Assembly: GCF_014873145.1 (NCBI RefSeq)
Contig: NZ_JADBEK010000001.1
Location: 8,742,001 to 8,806,000 of the forward strand
Direction: 5' to 3'
Source: Nonomuraea angiospora
Lineage (GTDB): Bacteria; Actinomycetota; Actinomycetes; Streptosporangiales; Streptosporangiaceae
DNA: 64,000 nt
Of this stretch, positions 23,044 through 34,951 are shown one piece after another (position 1 is the first letter of the stretch; the number at the start of each line of letters is the position of its first letter). The position numbers and the translations under genes were made by a program. Below the pieces are notes generated by a model. It was given only the letters and a program-made list of their open reading frames with translations, did not search any database and was not told the origin of the DNA.

Positions 23044-23072
23044 TTGACGTGTCGCAGAGGCCTGGGTAGTCT
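23044..23072 (+). promoter_or_regulatory. str operon promoter candidate
   Basis: TTGACG (23044-23049) and TAGTCT (23067-23072) are separated by 17 bases. The transcript would start near 23079, giving a leader of about 218 bases before rpsL. This is the best promoter match between the decay island and the operon. Confidence 0.7.
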
Positions 23073-23296
23073 TGAGCTTCGTGCCCGTCTCTGGCGGGCT
23101 CTCGACCGTGCGCTCGTTACGGGCGCGGGACGGCTTCCTGGCTCGTAAACCTCGCGGGACGTCTGCGTGAATAGCGCGACACGCCCGAGCGCGGGGGCAC
23201 CGAGACAAGGAAAATCAGCAGGTCATGACACCGGCAGCACCTGCGAAATGCATCACAACTGACGAAACACCGGCCAAGGCACGAAACGGAGTGGCA

Positions 23297-23671
23297 GTGC
23301 CCACTATTCAGCAGTTGGTCCGCAAGGGCCGGCAGGACAAGGTCTCGAAGACCAAGACTCCTGCCCTCAAGGGGAGTCCGCAGCGGCGCGGCGTGTGCCA
23401 GCGCGTTTACACCACGACCCCGAAGAAGCCCAACTCGGCCCTGCGCAAGGTGGCCCGCGTTCGCCTCACGAACGGCATCGAGGTCACGGCCTACATCCCG
23501 GGTGTGGGTCACAACCTGCAGGAGCACTCCATCGTGCTCGTGCGTGGCGGTCGTGTGAAGGACCTGCCCGGTGTTCGCTACAAGATCATCCGCGGCTCGC
23601 TGGACACCCAGGGTGTCCGCAACCGCAAGCAGGCCCGCAGCCGCTACGGCGCGAAGAAGGAGAAGAGCTAA
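23297..23671 (+). CDS. rpsL: 30S ribosomal protein S12 (uS12)
   Basis: The 124-residue protein lies at the decoding centre and affects translational accuracy. It starts [14 protein letters not shown]. Lys43 and Lys44 in [12 protein letters not shown] and Lys88 in [11 protein letters not shown] are the unmutated residues associated with streptomycin sensitivity. GTG 23297 is five bases after GGAG and gives the standard length; the frame is open further upstream without support. It is first in the rpsL-rpsG-fusA-tuf operon, two bases before rpsG. Confidence 0.98.
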   Translation: MPTIQQLVRKGRQDKVSKTKTPALKGSPQRRGVCQRVYTTTPKKPNSALRKVARVRLTNGIEVTAYIPGVGHNLQEHSIVLVRGGRVKDLPGVRYKIIRGSLDTQGVRNRKQARSRYGAKKEKS

Positions 23672-23673
23672 CA

Positions 23674-24144
23674 ATGCCTCGCAAGGGTTCTCCTGGCCGT
23701 CGTCAGCTCATGTCTGACCCGGTTTACAGCTCGCCCCTGGTGACCGCCCTGATCAACAAGGTGCTTCTCGACGGCAAGCGCTCCATCGCGCAGTCCATCG
23801 TGTACGGCGCACTCGAGGGCTGCAGGGAGAAGACCGGCAACGACCCGGTCGTCACCCTGAAGCGCGCGCTCGACAACGTCAAGCCGACCCTCGAGGTTCG
23901 CAGCCGCCGCGTCGGTGGCGCCACGTACCAGGTGCCGGTCGAGGTGCGCGCCGCGCGCAGCACCACCCTGGCCCTGCGCTGGCTGGTGCAGTACTCCCGC
24001 GCCCGCCGCGAGAAGACCATGACCGAGCGCCTCATGAACGAGCTCCTCGACGCCAGCAACGGCCTTGGGGCGAGTGTCAAGAAGCGCGAGGACACCCACA
24101 AGATGGCCGAGTCCAACAAGGCCTTCGCCCACTACCGCTGGTAA
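23674..24144 (+). CDS. rpsG: 30S ribosomal protein S7 (uS7)
   Basis: This 156-residue primary binding protein nucleates folding of the 16S rRNA 3' major domain and touches E-site tRNA. Landmarks are [57 protein letters not shown] and the C-terminal [15 protein letters not shown]. In other bacteria S7 is the translational repressor of this operon. The start follows the S12 stop by two bases, with GAAGGAGAAGAG as its binding site inside rpsL. Confidence 0.98.
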   Translation: MPRKGSPGRRQLMSDPVYSSPLVTALINKVLLDGKRSIAQSIVYGALEGCREKTGNDPVVTLKRALDNVKPTLEVRSRRVGGATYQVPVEVRAARSTTLALRWLVQYSRARREKTMTERLMNELLDASNGLGASVKKREDTHKMAESNKAFAHYRW

Positions 24145-24183
24145 CCCCGGCGGGTTCGACGAGACGACGAGGACGCGAGAGAA

Positions 24184-26283
<2,100 letters not shown>

Positions 26284-26294
26284 TCCTGGTCCCT

Positions 26295-26320
26295 GGTGGG
26301 GTGGTGAGAGCCACCCCACC
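26295..26320 (+). terminator. Hairpin between fusA and tuf
   Basis: GGTGGGGTGG and CCACCCCACC form a 10-bp perfect stem with a TGAGAG loop, 11 bases after fusA. There is no T run. It may partly terminate transcription or protect the 3' end, allowing separate tuf levels. Confidence 0.45.
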
Positions 26321-26392
26321 GCCAAGGGGTTCGGGAGTTCCCGGGCCCGAGTGTGTAGACGAAAGTCAGTCAGATTCTCAAGGAGAGAACCA

Positions 26393-27586
26393 GTGGGCAA
26401 GGCCAAGTTCGAGCGGACTAAGCCGCACATGAACATCGGCACCATTGGACACATCGACCACGGCAAGACCACGCTGACCGCGGCGATCACCAAGGTGCTT
26501 CACGACCGTTTCCCCGAGCTGAACAAGGCGACCCCGTTCGACAAGATCGACAAGGCGCCCGAGGAGAAGGCTCGCGGCATTACGATCTCCATCGCGCACG
26601 TCGAGTACCAGACCGAGAAGCGTCACTACGCTCACGTTGACTGCCCCGGTCACGCCGACTACGTGAAGAACATGATCACCGGTGCTGCCCAGATGGACGG
26701 CGCCATCCTCGTGGTCGCCGCCACCGACGGCCCGATGCCGCAGACGAAGGAGCACGTCCTCCTGGCCCGCCAGGTCGGCGTCCCCTACATCGTCGTGGCC
26801 CTCAACAAGGCCGACATGGTCGACGACGAGGAGATCCTCGAGCTCGTCGAGCTGGAGGTCCGTGAGCTCCTCTCCGCTCAGGAGTTCCCCGGCGACGACC
26901 TGCCCGTCGTCCGCGTCTCCGCTCTCAAGGCTCTCGAGGGCGACCAGAAGTGGGCCGACAGCATCATCGAGCTGATGAACGCCGTCGACGAGAACGTGCC
27001 CGAGCCGCCGCGTGAGACGGACAAGCCGTTCCTCATGCCGGTCGAGGACGTCTTCTCGATCACCGGTCGCGGTACGGTCGTCACCGGCCGTATCGAGCGC
27101 GGTGTCGTCAAGATCAACGAGCAGGTCGACATCATCGGCATCAAGCCGGAGAAGACGACCACCACCGTCACCAGCATCGAGATGTTCAACAAGATGCTCG
27201 ACGAGGGTCACGCGGGCGACAACGCCGCCCTGCTGCTCCGTGGTATCAAGCGCGACGACGTCGAGCGCGGCCAGTGCATCATCAAGCCGGGCACGACCAC
27301 CCCGCACACCGAGTTCAACGGCCAGGTCTACATCCTGTCCAAGGACGAGGGCGGCCGCCACACGCCGTTCTTCAACAACTACCGCCCGCAGTTCTACTTC
27401 CGTACGACTGACGTGACCGGTGTCGTGAACCTCCCCGAGGGCACGGAGATGGTCATGCCGGGCGACAACACCGAGATGCGCGTTGAGCTGATCCAGCCCA
27501 TCGCCATGGAGGAAGGCCTCAAGTTCGCGATCCGTGAGGGTGGCCGCACCGTCGGCGCCGGTCGGGTCACGAAGATCATCAAGTAG
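26393..27586 (+). CDS. tuf: Elongation factor Tu
   Basis: The 397-residue GTPase delivers aminoacyl-tRNA to the ribosome. It has G1 GHIDHGKT (19-26), [20 protein letters not shown] (switch II), NKADMVDD for guanine, and domains II and III with [16 protein letters not shown] and [20 protein letters not shown]. It starts at GTG 26393 after AAGGAGAGAACCA, in a normal str-operon position. An in-frame open extension upstream lacks any sign of translation. Confidence 0.98.
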   Translation: MGKAKFERTKPHMNIGTIGHIDHGKTTLTAAITKVLHDRFPELNKATPFDKIDKAPEEKARGITISIAHVEYQTEKRHYAHVDCPGHADYVKNMITGAAQMDGAILVVAATDGPMPQTKEHVLLARQVGVPYIVVALNKADMVDDEEILELVELEVRELLSAQEFPGDDLPVVRVSALKALEGDQKWADSIIELMNAVDENVPEPPRETDKPFLMPVEDVFSITGRGTVVTGRIERGVVKINEQVDIIGIKPEKTTTTVTSIEMFNKMLDEGHAGDNAALLLRGIKRDDVERGQCIIKPGTTTPHTEFNGQVYILSKDEGGRHTPFFNNYRPQFYFRTTDVTGVVNLPEGTEMVMPGDNTEMRVELIQPIAMEEGLKFAIREGGRTVGAGRVTKIIK

Positions 27587-27601
27587 CTAGACCGTCGGGG
27601 C

Positions 27602-27633
27602 GGCGGTCGGCCCCGGACTCGGAGCCGACCGCC
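27602..27633 (+). terminator. Hairpin after tuf
   Basis: GGCGGTCGGC pairs with GCCGACCGCC over a 12-base loop, 15 bases after the tuf stop. There is no T run, but its position fits the end of the str operon. Confidence 0.6.
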
Positions 27634-27661
27634 GAACCACGTTAGGGACCTCATGTAGAGG

Positions 27662-27721
27662 CCGTGATCCAGCAGTCGCTTCGGCCGAGGAAATATGACC
27701 GAAGTCACTGCCGGATCACGG
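27662..27721 (+). promoter_or_regulatory. Long hairpin in the S10 operon leader
   Basis: CCGTGATCC (27662-27670) pairs with GGATCACGG (27713-27721), GCAGT with ACTGC, and CTTCGG with CCGAAG, separated by single mismatched or bulged bases around a 14-base loop. About 20 of 23 positions pair. It lies 122 bases before rpsJ. It could be an r-protein binding leader or an attenuator. No assigned family. Confidence 0.5.
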
Positions 27722-27843
27722 AAGAAAAGGCAGATCGACTGCGTCTGCCTCGTGGGGTCTAGCAGGCTTGGACCTGCACCAATACAGCGGCAACAGGCCG
27801 CACGATACTTTTTCAGACGACAGCGAAGGACACCGAGGCCACT

Positions 27844-28152
27844 ATGGCGGGACAGAAGATCCGCATCCGGCTTAAGGCCTATGACCACGAGGTCATCGAC
27901 AGCTCGGCCAAGAAGATCGTCGAGACGGTGACGCGGACTGGCGCGAAGGTCGCGGGCCCGGTGCCGCTGCCGACCGAGAAGAACGTGTACTGCGTCATCC
28001 GCTCGCCGCACAAGTACAAGGACAGCCGCGAGCACTTCGAGATGCGCACGCACAAGCGGCTGATTGACATCATCGACCCGACCCCCAAGACGGTTGACTC
28101 GCTCATGCGGCTCGACCTCCCCGCGGGTGTCGACATTTCGATCAAGCTCTGA
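27844..28152 (+). CDS. rpsJ: 30S ribosomal protein S10 (uS10, NusE)
   Basis: The 102-residue head protein doubles as NusE in antitermination with NusB. Diagnostic segments are [57 protein letters not shown] and the C-terminal [12 protein letters not shown]. The ATG follows AAGGACACCGAGGCCACT. It opens the S10 operon; rplC begins 14 bases downstream. Confidence 0.98.
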   Translation: MAGQKIRIRLKAYDHEVIDSSAKKIVETVTRTGAKVAGPVPLPTEKNVYCVIRSPHKYKDSREHFEMRTHKRLIDIIDPTPKTVDSLMRLDLPAGVDISIKL

Positions 28153-28166
28153 GGGAACGCACTGAC

Positions 28167-28820
28167 ATGGCTAAGACGATCAAGGGCGTCCTGGGCAAGA
28201 AGCTCGGCATGACCCAGGTCTTCGACGCGGACAACCGGCTGGTGCCGGTGACCGTGGTCGAGGCCGGTCCGTGCGTGGTGACCCGGGTCCGCACCGCCGA
28301 CAAGGACGGCTACTCCGCCATCCAGCTCGGCTTCGGGCAGGTCGACCCCCGGAAGGTCAACAAGCCGCTCGGCGACTACCTGCGTAAGCACGACATCACC
28401 CCGCGCCGTTACTTCGCGGAGATCCGCACCGACGACGCGAGCGACTACACCCTGGGCCAGGAGCTGCTGGCCGACACCTTCGAGGCCGGCCAGTTCGTCG
28501 ACGTGACGGGCAAGAGCAAGGGCAAGGGCTTCGCCGGTGTCATGAAGCGGCACGGCTTCGGTGGTCTGGGCGCGTCGCACGGTACGCAGCGCAAGCACCG
28601 TTCGCCGGGTTCCATCGGTGGCTGCGCCACCCCGGGCCGCGTTTTCAAGGGTCTGCGCATGGCTGGTCGGATGGGTAACGTCCGCACCACTGTGCAGAGC
28701 CTCAAGGTTCACTCCGTGGACGCCGAGAAGGGCCTCATCCTGATCAAGGGTGCGATCCCCGGCGCCAACGGAAGCCTGGTCCTCGTTCGCACCTCTGCCA
28801 AGAAGGGGGCTGCCAAGTGA
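28167..28820 (+). CDS. rplC: 50S ribosomal protein L3 (uL3)
   Basis: A 217-residue early-assembly protein near the peptidyl transferase centre. It starts [19 protein letters not shown]. The long loop that reaches the active site includes [20 protein letters not shown] and [17 protein letters not shown]. The stop codon TGA overlaps the GTG start of rplD in a GTGA, implying translational coupling. Confidence 0.98.
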   Translation: MAKTIKGVLGKKLGMTQVFDADNRLVPVTVVEAGPCVVTRVRTADKDGYSAIQLGFGQVDPRKVNKPLGDYLRKHDITPRRYFAEIRTDDASDYTLGQELLADTFEAGQFVDVTGKSKGKGFAGVMKRHGFGGLGASHGTQRKHRSPGSIGGCATPGRVFKGLRMAGRMGNVRTTVQSLKVHSVDAEKGLILIKGAIPGANGSLVLVRTSAKKGAAK

Positions 28821-29467
28821 GCACCACTATTGACGTCCTCGACGCCAGTGGCGCGAAGGCCGGCACCGTCGACCTGCCCGAGAACATCTTCGGCGCCAAG
28901 GTCAACGTGCCGCTGATCCACCAGGTGGTCGTGGCCCAGCTCGCCGCTCGCCGGCAGGGCACCCACAAGGCCAAGACCCGCGGTGAGGTCTCCGGCGGCG
29001 GCAAGAAGCCGTACCGCCAGAAGGGCACCGGCCGCGCCCGTCAGGGCTCGACCCGCGCGCCGCAGTTCACCGGCGGTGGCACCGTCCACGGCCCCGTGCC
29101 GCGCGACTACTCGCAGCGCACGCCCAAGAAGATGAAGGCCGCCGCCCTGCGTGGCGCCCTCTCCGACCGGGCCGGCGGCGGCCGCGTCCACGTGGTCAGC
29201 TCGCTGCTCGCGGGTGAGACGCCCAAGACCAAGGCCGCTCTCGAGGCGCTGCGCAAGGTCACCCAGGCTCCGCGCGTCCTCGTCGTGGTCGACGAGGCCG
29301 ACGAGCTGACGTGGCTGAGCCTGCGTAACGCTCCCGAGGTCCACCTGCTGGACGCGGGGCAGCTCAACACGTACGACGTGCTCGTGGCGGACGACGTGGT
29401 CTTCACGCAGGAGGCGTATGACCAGGTCGTCGCCCGCCTGAGCGACAGCGGGAAGGAAGAGGCCTGA
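28817..29467 (+). CDS. rplD: 50S ribosomal protein L4 (uL4)
   Basis: 216 residues; lines the peptide exit tunnel with its extended loop ([20 protein letters not shown]). In E. coli it represses its own operon. The globular part includes [11 protein letters not shown] and [19 protein letters not shown]. It begins at GTG inside the L3 stop and ends in a TGATG overlap with rplW, so L3-L4-L23 are tightly coupled. Confidence 0.97.
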   Translation: MSTTIDVLDASGAKAGTVDLPENIFGAKVNVPLIHQVVVAQLAARRQGTHKAKTRGEVSGGGKKPYRQKGTGRARQGSTRAPQFTGGGTVHGPVPRDYSQRTPKKMKAAALRGALSDRAGGGRVHVVSSLLAGETPKTKAALEALRKVTQAPRVLVVVDEADELTWLSLRNAPEVHLLDAGQLNTYDVLVADDVVFTQEAYDQVVARLSDSGKEEA

Positions 29468-29769
29468 TGGAGAAGATCGCCGACCCGCGCGACATCATCA
29501 TCAAGCCGGTCGTCTCTGAGAAGAGCTACGGCCTGATCGATGAGAACAACAAGTACACGTTCCTGGTGAAGAAGACCGCGAACAAGACCCAGGTCAAGAT
29601 CGCCGTCGAGCAGATCTTCGGGGTCAAGGTCACCAGCGTGAACACGATCAACCGGCAGGGCAAGCGCAAGCGCACCCGTACCGGTTTCGGCAAGCGTCCC
29701 GACACCAAGCGCGCGATCGTGAGCCTGGTCGAGGGCGATCGGATCGACATCTTCGGTCAGATCGGCTAG
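29467..29769 (+). CDS. rplW: 50S ribosomal protein L23 (uL23)
   Basis: 100 residues; sits at the tunnel exit as the docking site for trigger factor and SRP. Recognisable parts are [37 protein letters not shown] and [20 protein letters not shown]. Two GC-rich hairpins (29789-29806 and 29819-29840) lie in the 108-base spacer before rplB, the largest break within the first half of the operon. Confidence 0.97.
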   Translation: MEKIADPRDIIIKPVVSEKSYGLIDENNKYTFLVKKTANKTQVKIAVEQIFGVKVTSVNTINRQGKRKRTRTGFGKRPDTKRAIVSLVEGDRIDIFGQIG

Positions 29770-29788
29770 CAGCGCCATAGAAGTGAGT

Positions 29789-29840
29789 GCGGGCCGCACG
29801 GCCCGCGCGGGGTCGAGACCGCCGCGCTTTCGCGCGGCGG
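29789..29840 (+). terminator. Two hairpins between rplW and rplB
   Basis: GCGGGCC-GCAC-GGCCCGC (29789-29806) and CCGCCGCGC-TTTC-GCGCGGCGG (29819-29840). Neither has a T tract. Inside an operon they are more likely processing, attenuation or stability elements than full terminators. Confidence 0.4.
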
Positions 29841-29877
29841 GCTCACCCATGTAACCGACGAAGGATGAACGAAAAAG

Positions 29878-30714
29878 ATGGGCATCCGTAAGTACAAGCC
29901 GACGACCCCGGGTCGCCGCGGGTCGAGTGTCTCGGACTTCTCCGAGATCACCCGCAGCACGCCCGAGAAGTCGCTGCTTGCGCCCCTTCACAGCAAGGGC
30001 GGCCGTAACGTACACGGCCGGGTCACCGCCCGCCACCAGGGCGGCGGTCACAAGCGCGCCTACCGGATCATCGACTTCCGTAGGCATGACAAGGACGGCA
30101 TTCCGGCCAAGGTCGCTCACATCGAGTACGACCCCAACCGCACCGCCAACATCGCTCTGCTCCACTACGCCGACGGTGAGAAGCGCTACATCATCGCGCC
30201 GACCGGCATCAAGCAGGGCGACCGTATCGAGAACGGCCCCGCTGCCGACATCAAGCCGGGCAACTGCCTGCCGCTGCGCAACATCCCGACCGGTACCTTC
30301 ATCCACGCGGTGGAGCTCCGTCCGGGCGGCGGCGCCAAGCTCGGCCGTTCCGCGGGCGCACAGATCCAGCTGCTCGCCAAGGAAGGCCAGTACGCCACGC
30401 TGCGTATGCCGTCCGGCGAAATGCGCATGGTCGACGTGCGCTGCCGGGCGACGGTGGGCCAGGTCGGCAACGCCGAGCAGGCCAACATCAACTGGGGCAA
30501 GGCCGGCCGTATGCGGTGGAAGGGCAAGCGCCCCACCGTCCGCGGTGTCGCGATGAACCCCGTCGACCACCCGCACGGTGGTGGTGAGGGCAAGACCTCC
30601 GGTGGTCGCCACCCGGTGAACCCGAAGGGCAAGCCCGAGGGGCGCACCCGCCAGGCCAACAAGGCCAGCGACCGACTGATCATCCGTCGTCGGAGCAAGA
30701 GGAAGAAGCGGTAG
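29878..30714 (+). CDS. rplB: 50S ribosomal protein L2 (uL2)
   Basis: 278 residues; one of the most conserved rRNA-binding proteins, needed for subunit association and peptidyl transfer. It has [40 protein letters not shown] and the C-terminal block [20 protein letters not shown] containing the invariant His near the catalytic centre. The C terminus is basic (RRRSKRKKR). The ATG 29878 follows GAAGGATGAACGAAAAAG. Confidence 0.98.
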   Translation: MGIRKYKPTTPGRRGSSVSDFSEITRSTPEKSLLAPLHSKGGRNVHGRVTARHQGGGHKRAYRIIDFRRHDKDGIPAKVAHIEYDPNRTANIALLHYADGEKRYIIAPTGIKQGDRIENGPAADIKPGNCLPLRNIPTGTFIHAVELRPGGGAKLGRSAGAQIQLLAKEGQYATLRMPSGEMRMVDVRCRATVGQVGNAEQANINWGKAGRMRWKGKRPTVRGVAMNPVDHPHGGGEGKTSGGRHPVNPKGKPEGRTRQANKASDRLIIRRRSKRKKR

Positions 30715-30725
30715 GAGCAGCCGAA

Positions 30726-31004
30726 ATGCCACGTAGCCTTAAGAAGGGTCCCTTCGTGGACGGTCACCTTCAGAAGAAGGTCGACGTCCAGAACGAGAAG
30801 GGCACCAAGAACGTCATCAAGACGTGGTCGCGGCGCTCCATGATCGTTCCCGACATGCTCGGGCACACGATCGCCGTGCACGACGGCCGCAAGCACGTCC
30901 CGGTTTTCGTCACCGAGTCGATGATCGGTCACAAGCTGGGAGAGTTCGCCCCCACGCGGACCTTCCGCAGCCACGTCAAGGAAGACCGCCGCAGCCGGCG
31001 GTAA
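30726..31004 (+). CDS. rpsS: 30S ribosomal protein S19 (uS19)
   Basis: 92 residues, in the 30S head where it pairs with S13 and contacts A-site tRNA. It begins [18 protein letters not shown] and contains [20 protein letters not shown] and the [15 protein letters not shown] block. It lies 11 bases after rplB and 24 before rplV. Confidence 0.98.
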   Translation: MPRSLKKGPFVDGHLQKKVDVQNEKGTKNVIKTWSRRSMIVPDMLGHTIAVHDGRKHVPVFVTESMIGHKLGEFAPTRTFRSHVKEDRRSRR

Positions 31005-31028
31005 GCGTCCCGGAAGTAGGAGAAAGCG

Positions 31029-31382
31029 ATGGAAGCCAGGGCTCAGGCGCGGTTCGTCCGTGTCACGCCCCAGAAGGCCCGCCGCGTGGTGGACCTCATT
31101 CGCGGGCTGCCCGCTTCGGAGGCGCAGGCCGTGCTGCAGTTCGCTCCCCAATCGGCGAGCGAGCCGATCTACAAGGTGCTCAGCAGCGCCATGGCGAACG
31201 CTGAGCACAACTTCGACCTCGACCCGCAGACGCTCGTCGTCAGCCGGGCGTGGGTCGACGAGGGCCCGACGCTGAAGCGGTTCCGCCCGCGTGCCCAGGG
31301 TCGTGCCTATCGGATCAACAAGCGGACGAGCCACATCACTGTGATCGTGGAGTCCCGCGAGCCGAAGGGAAGGACCCGATAG
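31029..31382 (+). CDS. rplV: 50S ribosomal protein L22 (uL22)
   Basis: 117 residues; its beta hairpin lines the exit tunnel where macrolides bind. It has [40 protein letters not shown], and the tunnel loop [20 protein letters not shown]. No deletion in the loop is seen. The stop TAG shares its last G with the GTG of rpsC. Confidence 0.98.
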   Translation: MEARAQARFVRVTPQKARRVVDLIRGLPASEAQAVLQFAPQSASEPIYKVLSSAMANAEHNFDLDPQTLVVSRAWVDEGPTLKRFRPRAQGRAYRINKRTSHITVIVESREPKGRTR

Positions 31383-32227
31383 TGGGCCAGAAGGTTAACC
31401 CGCACGGGTTCCGCCTCGGCATCACGACCGACTTCAAGAGCCGGTGGTACGCCGACAAGCTGTACAAGTCGTACGTCGCCGAGGACGTGGCGATCCGCCG
31501 CATGCTGCAGAAGGGCATGGAGCGGGCCGGCATCTCCAAGGTCGAGATCGAGCGCACGACGGACCGCGTGCAGGTGGACATCCACACCGCGCGTCCCGGC
31601 ATCGTGATCGGCCGCCGCGGCGCCGAGGCGGACCGTATCCGTGGCGACCTGGAGAAGCTGACCAAGAAGCAGGTCCAGCTCAACATCCTCGAGGTCAAGA
31701 ACCCGGAGATCGACGCGCAGCTCGTCGCGCAGGGCGTCGCCGAGCAGCTGTCCAGCCGTGTCTCGTTCCGCCGCGCCATGCGCAAGGCGATGCAGTCGGC
31801 CATGAAGTCCGGCGCCAAGGGCATCCGTGTCCAGTGCTCCGGTCGTCTGGGCGGCGCCGAGATGTCCCGGTCGGAGTTCTACCGTGAGGGCCGCGTGCCG
31901 CTGCACACCCTCCGCGCGGACATCGACTACGGCTTCTACGAGGCCCGCACCACCTTCGGCCGCATCGGCGTGAAGGTCTGGATCTACAAGGGCGAGGCTC
32001 CGACCAGCCGCGCCGAGCGCGAGGCGGCCGCCGCCGGCGCTCGTGCCGGCCAGCGTCGCGAGCGTGACGACCGTCGTGGTGGCGGCGGCGACCGTCCGCG
32101 TCGTGGTGGCGGCGACCGCCCCCGTCGTGGCGGCGGCCGTGGCGACCGCGCCCCCCGCACCGAGGCGGCCTCGCAGGCTGCCCCCGAGACCGGCCCGGCT
32201 GCGCAGCCGGGTGCTGAAGGGAGCTGA
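31382..32227 (+). CDS. rpsC: 30S ribosomal protein S3 (uS3) with RG-rich tail
   Basis: 281 residues; forms part of the mRNA entry channel. The KH domain ([20 protein letters not shown]) and C-terminal domain ([33 protein letters not shown]) are standard. After about residue 215 a low-complexity tail repeats [18 protein letters not shown] units and ends Pro/Ala/Glu-rich. Actinobacterial S3 proteins often carry variable tails of this sort; here it adds roughly 60 residues over the E. coli length. GTG start overlaps the rplV stop. Confidence 0.97.
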   Translation: MGQKVNPHGFRLGITTDFKSRWYADKLYKSYVAEDVAIRRMLQKGMERAGISKVEIERTTDRVQVDIHTARPGIVIGRRGAEADRIRGDLEKLTKKQVQLNILEVKNPEIDAQLVAQGVAEQLSSRVSFRRAMRKAMQSAMKSGAKGIRVQCSGRLGGAEMSRSEFYREGRVPLHTLRADIDYGFYEARTTFGRIGVKVWIYKGEAPTSRAEREAAAAGARAGQRRERDDRRGGGGDRPRRGGGDRPRRGGGRGDRAPRTEAASQAAPETGPAAQPGAEGS

Positions 32228-32229
32228 CC

Positions 32230-32649
32230 ATGCTGATCCCGCGCAGGGTCAAGCACCGCAAGCAGCACCGGCCTGACCGCAGCGGAGCCGCCAAGGGCGG
32301 CACCAGGGTCACGTTCGGCGAGTTCGGCATCCAGGCGGTTGAGCACTCCTACGTGACCAACCGTCAGATCGAGTCCGCTCGTATCGCCATGACCCGTCAC
32401 ATCCGCCGTGGCGGCAAGGTGTGGATCAACATCTACCCCGACCGTCCGCTCACCAAGAAGCCTGCCGAGACCCGCATGGGTTCCGGTAAGGGTTCGCCGG
32501 AGTGGTGGATCGCCAACGTCAAGCCCGGACGCGTGATGTTCGAGCTGTCCGGCGTGGCGGAGCCGATCGCCCGCGAAGCGCTTCAGCGCGCGATCCACAA
32601 GCTCCCGATGAAGTGCAAGATCGTTAAGCGTGAAGTGGGTGAGGCGTGA
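32230..32649 (+). CDS. rplP: 50S ribosomal protein L16 (uL16)
   Basis: 139 residues; binds near the A-site tRNA elbow and is one of the last proteins to join the large subunit. It starts [19 protein letters not shown], followed by [30 protein letters not shown] sequence (here [20 protein letters not shown]) and [19 protein letters not shown]. Ends in a TGATG overlap with rpmC. Confidence 0.98.
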   Translation: MLIPRRVKHRKQHRPDRSGAAKGGTRVTFGEFGIQAVEHSYVTNRQIESARIAMTRHIRRGGKVWINIYPDRPLTKKPAETRMGSGKGSPEWWIANVKPGRVMFELSGVAEPIAREALQRAIHKLPMKCKIVKREVGEA

Positions 32650-32885
32650 TGGCTAAGGGCCTGACCGCCGGCGAGCTGCGGCTCGAGGACGAGGACACCC
32701 TCGTCCAGAAGCTGAAGGAGGCCAAGGAGGAGCTGTTCAACCTCCGCTTCCAGGCGGCGACCGGTCAGTTGGAGAGCCACGGGCGGCTGCGCGCCGTCCG
32801 CCGCGAGATCGCCCGTATCTACACCGTGATGCGCGAGCGCGAGCTGGGCATCGTCACGGTCGAGAAGGAGACGAGCGATGGCTGA
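32649..32885 (+). CDS. rpmC: 50S ribosomal protein L29 (uL29)
   Basis: 78 residues, at the tunnel exit beside L23. It contains the two-helix pattern [20 protein letters not shown] and [20 protein letters not shown]. The ATG at 32649, overlapping the L16 stop, is preferred over the GTG one codon earlier. Its stop lies inside the start of rpsQ. Confidence 0.96.
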   Translation: MAKGLTAGELRLEDEDTLVQKLKEAKEELFNLRFQAATGQLESHGRLRAVRREIARIYTVMRERELGIVTVEKETSDG

Positions 32886-33162
32886 GACCGAGACCACTGA
32901 GACGAACGAGCAGCGGAACTTCCGCAAGGTCCGTGAGGGCCTCGTGGTGAGCGACAAGATGGACAAGACCGTCGTCGTCGCCGTCGAGGACCGCGTCAAG
33001 CACCGTCTGTACGGCAAGGTCATCCGCCGTACGACCAAGTACAAGGCACACGACGAGGCCAACGCCTGCGGCGTCGGCGACCGCGTGCTGCTCATGGAGA
33101 CCCGCCCCCTCTCCGCCACCAAGCGGTGGAGGGTCGTGGAGATCCTCGAGAAGGCGAAGTAA
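32878..33162 (+). CDS. rpsQ: 30S ribosomal protein S17 (uS17)
   Basis: 94 residues; an early 5'-domain binder with an OB fold. The start [20 protein letters not shown] has an acidic extension before the conserved [19 protein letters not shown] and [16 protein letters not shown]. It overlaps rpmC by eight bases and is the last gene of the S10 half; 195 bases with a hairpin separate it from rplN. Confidence 0.97.
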   Translation: MAETETTETNEQRNFRKVREGLVVSDKMDKTVVVAVEDRVKHRLYGKVIRRTTKYKAHDEANACGVGDRVLLMETRPLSATKRWRVVEILEKAK

Positions 33163-33192
33163 CTCTCCCTCTCGACATATACCGCGCCTCGT

Positions 33193-33211
33193 GGGGGCTC
33201 TGAGAGCCCCC
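33193..33211 (+). terminator. Hairpin between rpsQ and rplN
   Basis: GGGGGCTC-TGA-GAGCCCCC, an 8-bp perfect stem in the 195-base spacer where S10 and spc operons meet. No T tract follows. It may separate expression of the two blocks partially. Confidence 0.45.
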
Positions 33212-33357
33212 ATGACGGCGTCCAAGGACGCGGGGCCACATGTGGTCTCGCGTCGCCTGCGGTGCGGCGCCTACGGGCGTTGTGGCCGTGGGAACAAGAC
33301 AACGACGGTTCCGCCAGGCTCAGAGATGAGAACCGGCGCGACTAACAGGAGTTCAAC

Positions 33358-33729
33358 GTGATCCAGCAGGAGTCGCGGCTCAAGGTCGCCGACAACACGG
33401 GCGCGAAGGAGATCCTTTGCATCCGCGTTCTCGGTGGCTCGGGCCGACGCTACGCCGGTATCGGCGACATCATCGTCGCCACTGTCAAGGACGCGCTGCC
33501 GGGCAGCACGGGCGTCAAGAAGGGCGACGTGGTCAAGGCCGTCATCGTCCGCACGGTCAAGGAGCGCCGCCGGCCCGACGGCTCCTACATCCGCTTCGAC
33601 GAGAACGCCGCCGTCATCATCAAGGACAGCGGTGACCCTCGTGGCACTCGTATCTTCGGCCCGGTCGGCCGCGAGCTGCGCGACAAGAAGTTCATGCGCA
33701 TCATCTCGCTCGCCCCGGAGGTGCTGTAA
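33358..33729 (+). CDS. rplN: 50S ribosomal protein L14 (uL14)
   Basis: 123 residues; sits at the subunit interface and contacts 16S helix 14. It has [40 protein letters not shown] and the C-terminal [23 protein letters not shown] 33358 follows AGGAGTTCAAC. First gene of the spc section; the stop overlaps the rplX start. Confidence 0.98.
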   Translation: MIQQESRLKVADNTGAKEILCIRVLGGSGRRYAGIGDIIVATVKDALPGSTGVKKGDVVKAVIVRTVKERRRPDGSYIRFDENAAVIIKDSGDPRGTRIFGPVGRELRDKKFMRIISLAPEVL

Positions 33730-34031
33730 TGCCGAAGCTGCATGTGAAGAAGGGTGACCTGGTCCAGGTCATCGCCGGCAAGGACAAGGGTGCCAAGGGT
33801 CACGTCATCGCCACGCTCCCGCACGAGGACCGTGTGGTGGTCGAGGGCGTCAACATGATCAAGAAGCACTCCAAGGAGACCCACCAGGGTCCGCGCGGCG
33901 CCAAGACCGGCGGCGTGCAGACCATGGAGGGCCCCATCCACGTCTCGAACGTGAAGAAGCTCAAGGACGAGAAGCCCGCCGAGAAGAAGGCCGACGAGAA
34001 GAAGGCCGACGAGACGGGTGAGGACAGCTGA
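33729..34031 (+). CDS. rplX: 50S ribosomal protein L24 (uL24)
   Basis: 100 residues; an assembly initiator with a KOW motif ([20 protein letters not shown]). [20 protein letters not shown] matches the family. A Lys/Glu/Asp tail ([11 protein letters not shown]) adds about 20 residues beyond the domain. Coupled on both sides by one-base overlaps (TAATG with rplN, TGATG with rplE). Confidence 0.97.
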   Translation: MPKLHVKKGDLVQVIAGKDKGAKGHVIATLPHEDRVVVEGVNMIKKHSKETHQGPRGAKTGGVQTMEGPIHVSNVKKLKDEKPAEKKADEKKADETGEDS

Positions 34032-34606
34032 TGACTGCGACGACCACTGAGACCGAGCGTCCGACGCCGCGACTCAAGACGAAGTACCGCGAGGAGATCG
34101 CGGCCCAGCTTCGCGAGCAGTTCGGCATCGAGAACGTCATGCAGATCCCGGCGCTGACCAAGATCAAGGTCAACATGGGCGTCGGCGAGGCGGCTCGCGA
34201 CTCGAAGCTCATCGAGGGTGCCGTCCGCGACCTCACCGCGATCACCGGCCAGAAGCCGGCCGTCGTCCGGGCGCGCAAGTCCATCGCGCAGTTCAAGCTG
34301 CGCGAGGGCATGCCGATCGGCGCTCACGTCACGCTGCGCGGCGACCGCATGTGGGAGTTCCTCGACCGGCTGCTGGCGCTGGCCCTGCCCCGTATCCGGG
34401 ACTTCCGCGGCCTTTCGCCCAAGCAGTTCGACGGCAACGGCAACTACACGTTCGGTCTGACCGAGCAGGTCATGTTCCACGAGGTCGACCAGGACAAGGT
34501 CGACCGGCCGCGGGGCATGGACATCACGATCGTGACCACGGCGAAGAACGACGACCAGGGCCGGGCGCTGCTGAAGCTCCTCGGCTTCCCGTTCAAGGAG
34601 GCCTGA
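34031..34606 (+). CDS. rplE: 50S ribosomal protein L5 (uL5)
   Basis: 191 residues; with L18 and L25 it holds 5S rRNA and touches P-site tRNA. Conserved parts are [60 protein letters not shown] and [21 protein letters not shown] short Thr/Glu-rich N-terminal extension precedes the core. Confidence 0.98.
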   Translation: MTATTTETERPTPRLKTKYREEIAAQLREQFGIENVMQIPALTKIKVNMGVGEAARDSKLIEGAVRDLTAITGQKPAVVRARKSIAQFKLREGMPIGAHVTLRGDRMWEFLDRLLALALPRIRDFRGLSPKQFDGNGNYTFGLTEQVMFHEVDQDKVDRPRGMDITIVTTAKNDDQGRALLKLLGFPFKEA

Positions 34607-34610
34607 TCCA

Positions 34611-34796
34611 ATGGCGAAGAAGTCGCTGATCGCCAAGGCGGGGCGCAAGCAGAAGTTCGAGGTCCGGGCGTACACCCGTTGCTCGCGTTGTGGCCGGCCG
34701 CGCGCCGTCTACCGCAAGTTCGGGCTCTGCCGCGTGTGCTTCCGCGAGATGGCGCACCGGGGCGAGCTGCCCGGCATCACCAAGTCGAGCTGGTAG
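34611..34796 (+). CDS. rpsZ: 30S ribosomal protein S14, zinc-binding type (uS14)
   Basis: 61 residues; the short S14 form with two CxxC pairs ([20 protein letters not shown]) that bind zinc, located in the 30S head. The alternative long, zinc-free S14 is not in this window; many actinomycetes encode it elsewhere under Zur control. A 10-bp hairpin follows before rpsH. Confidence 0.97.
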   Translation: MAKKSLIAKAGRKQKFEVRAYTRCSRCGRPRAVYRKFGLCRVCFREMAHRGELPGITKSSW

Positions 34797-34804
34797 GTAA
34801 CCTT

Positions 34805-34828
34805 AGGGGCGGCCTCTGGGCCGCCCCT
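34805..34828 (+). terminator. Hairpin between rpsZ and rpsH
   Basis: AGGGGCGGCC-TCTG-GGCCGCCCCT is a perfect 10-bp stem eight bases after rpsZ. A weak T run (ATATTTTC) occurs 10-17 bases later. It lies in a 155-base spacer, unusually large for this operon. Confidence 0.5.
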
Positions 34829-34951
34829 GGGTGATCATATTTTCAGAAGAAGACCCGGACGCTCCCGAGGAGCGTCCATGACCGCGCCGAAGGTCCACCG
34901 GCAGAGCGCTGCTTGGCCGACTGGAAACCGCGGCGAGGAAGGCCACTGGCC

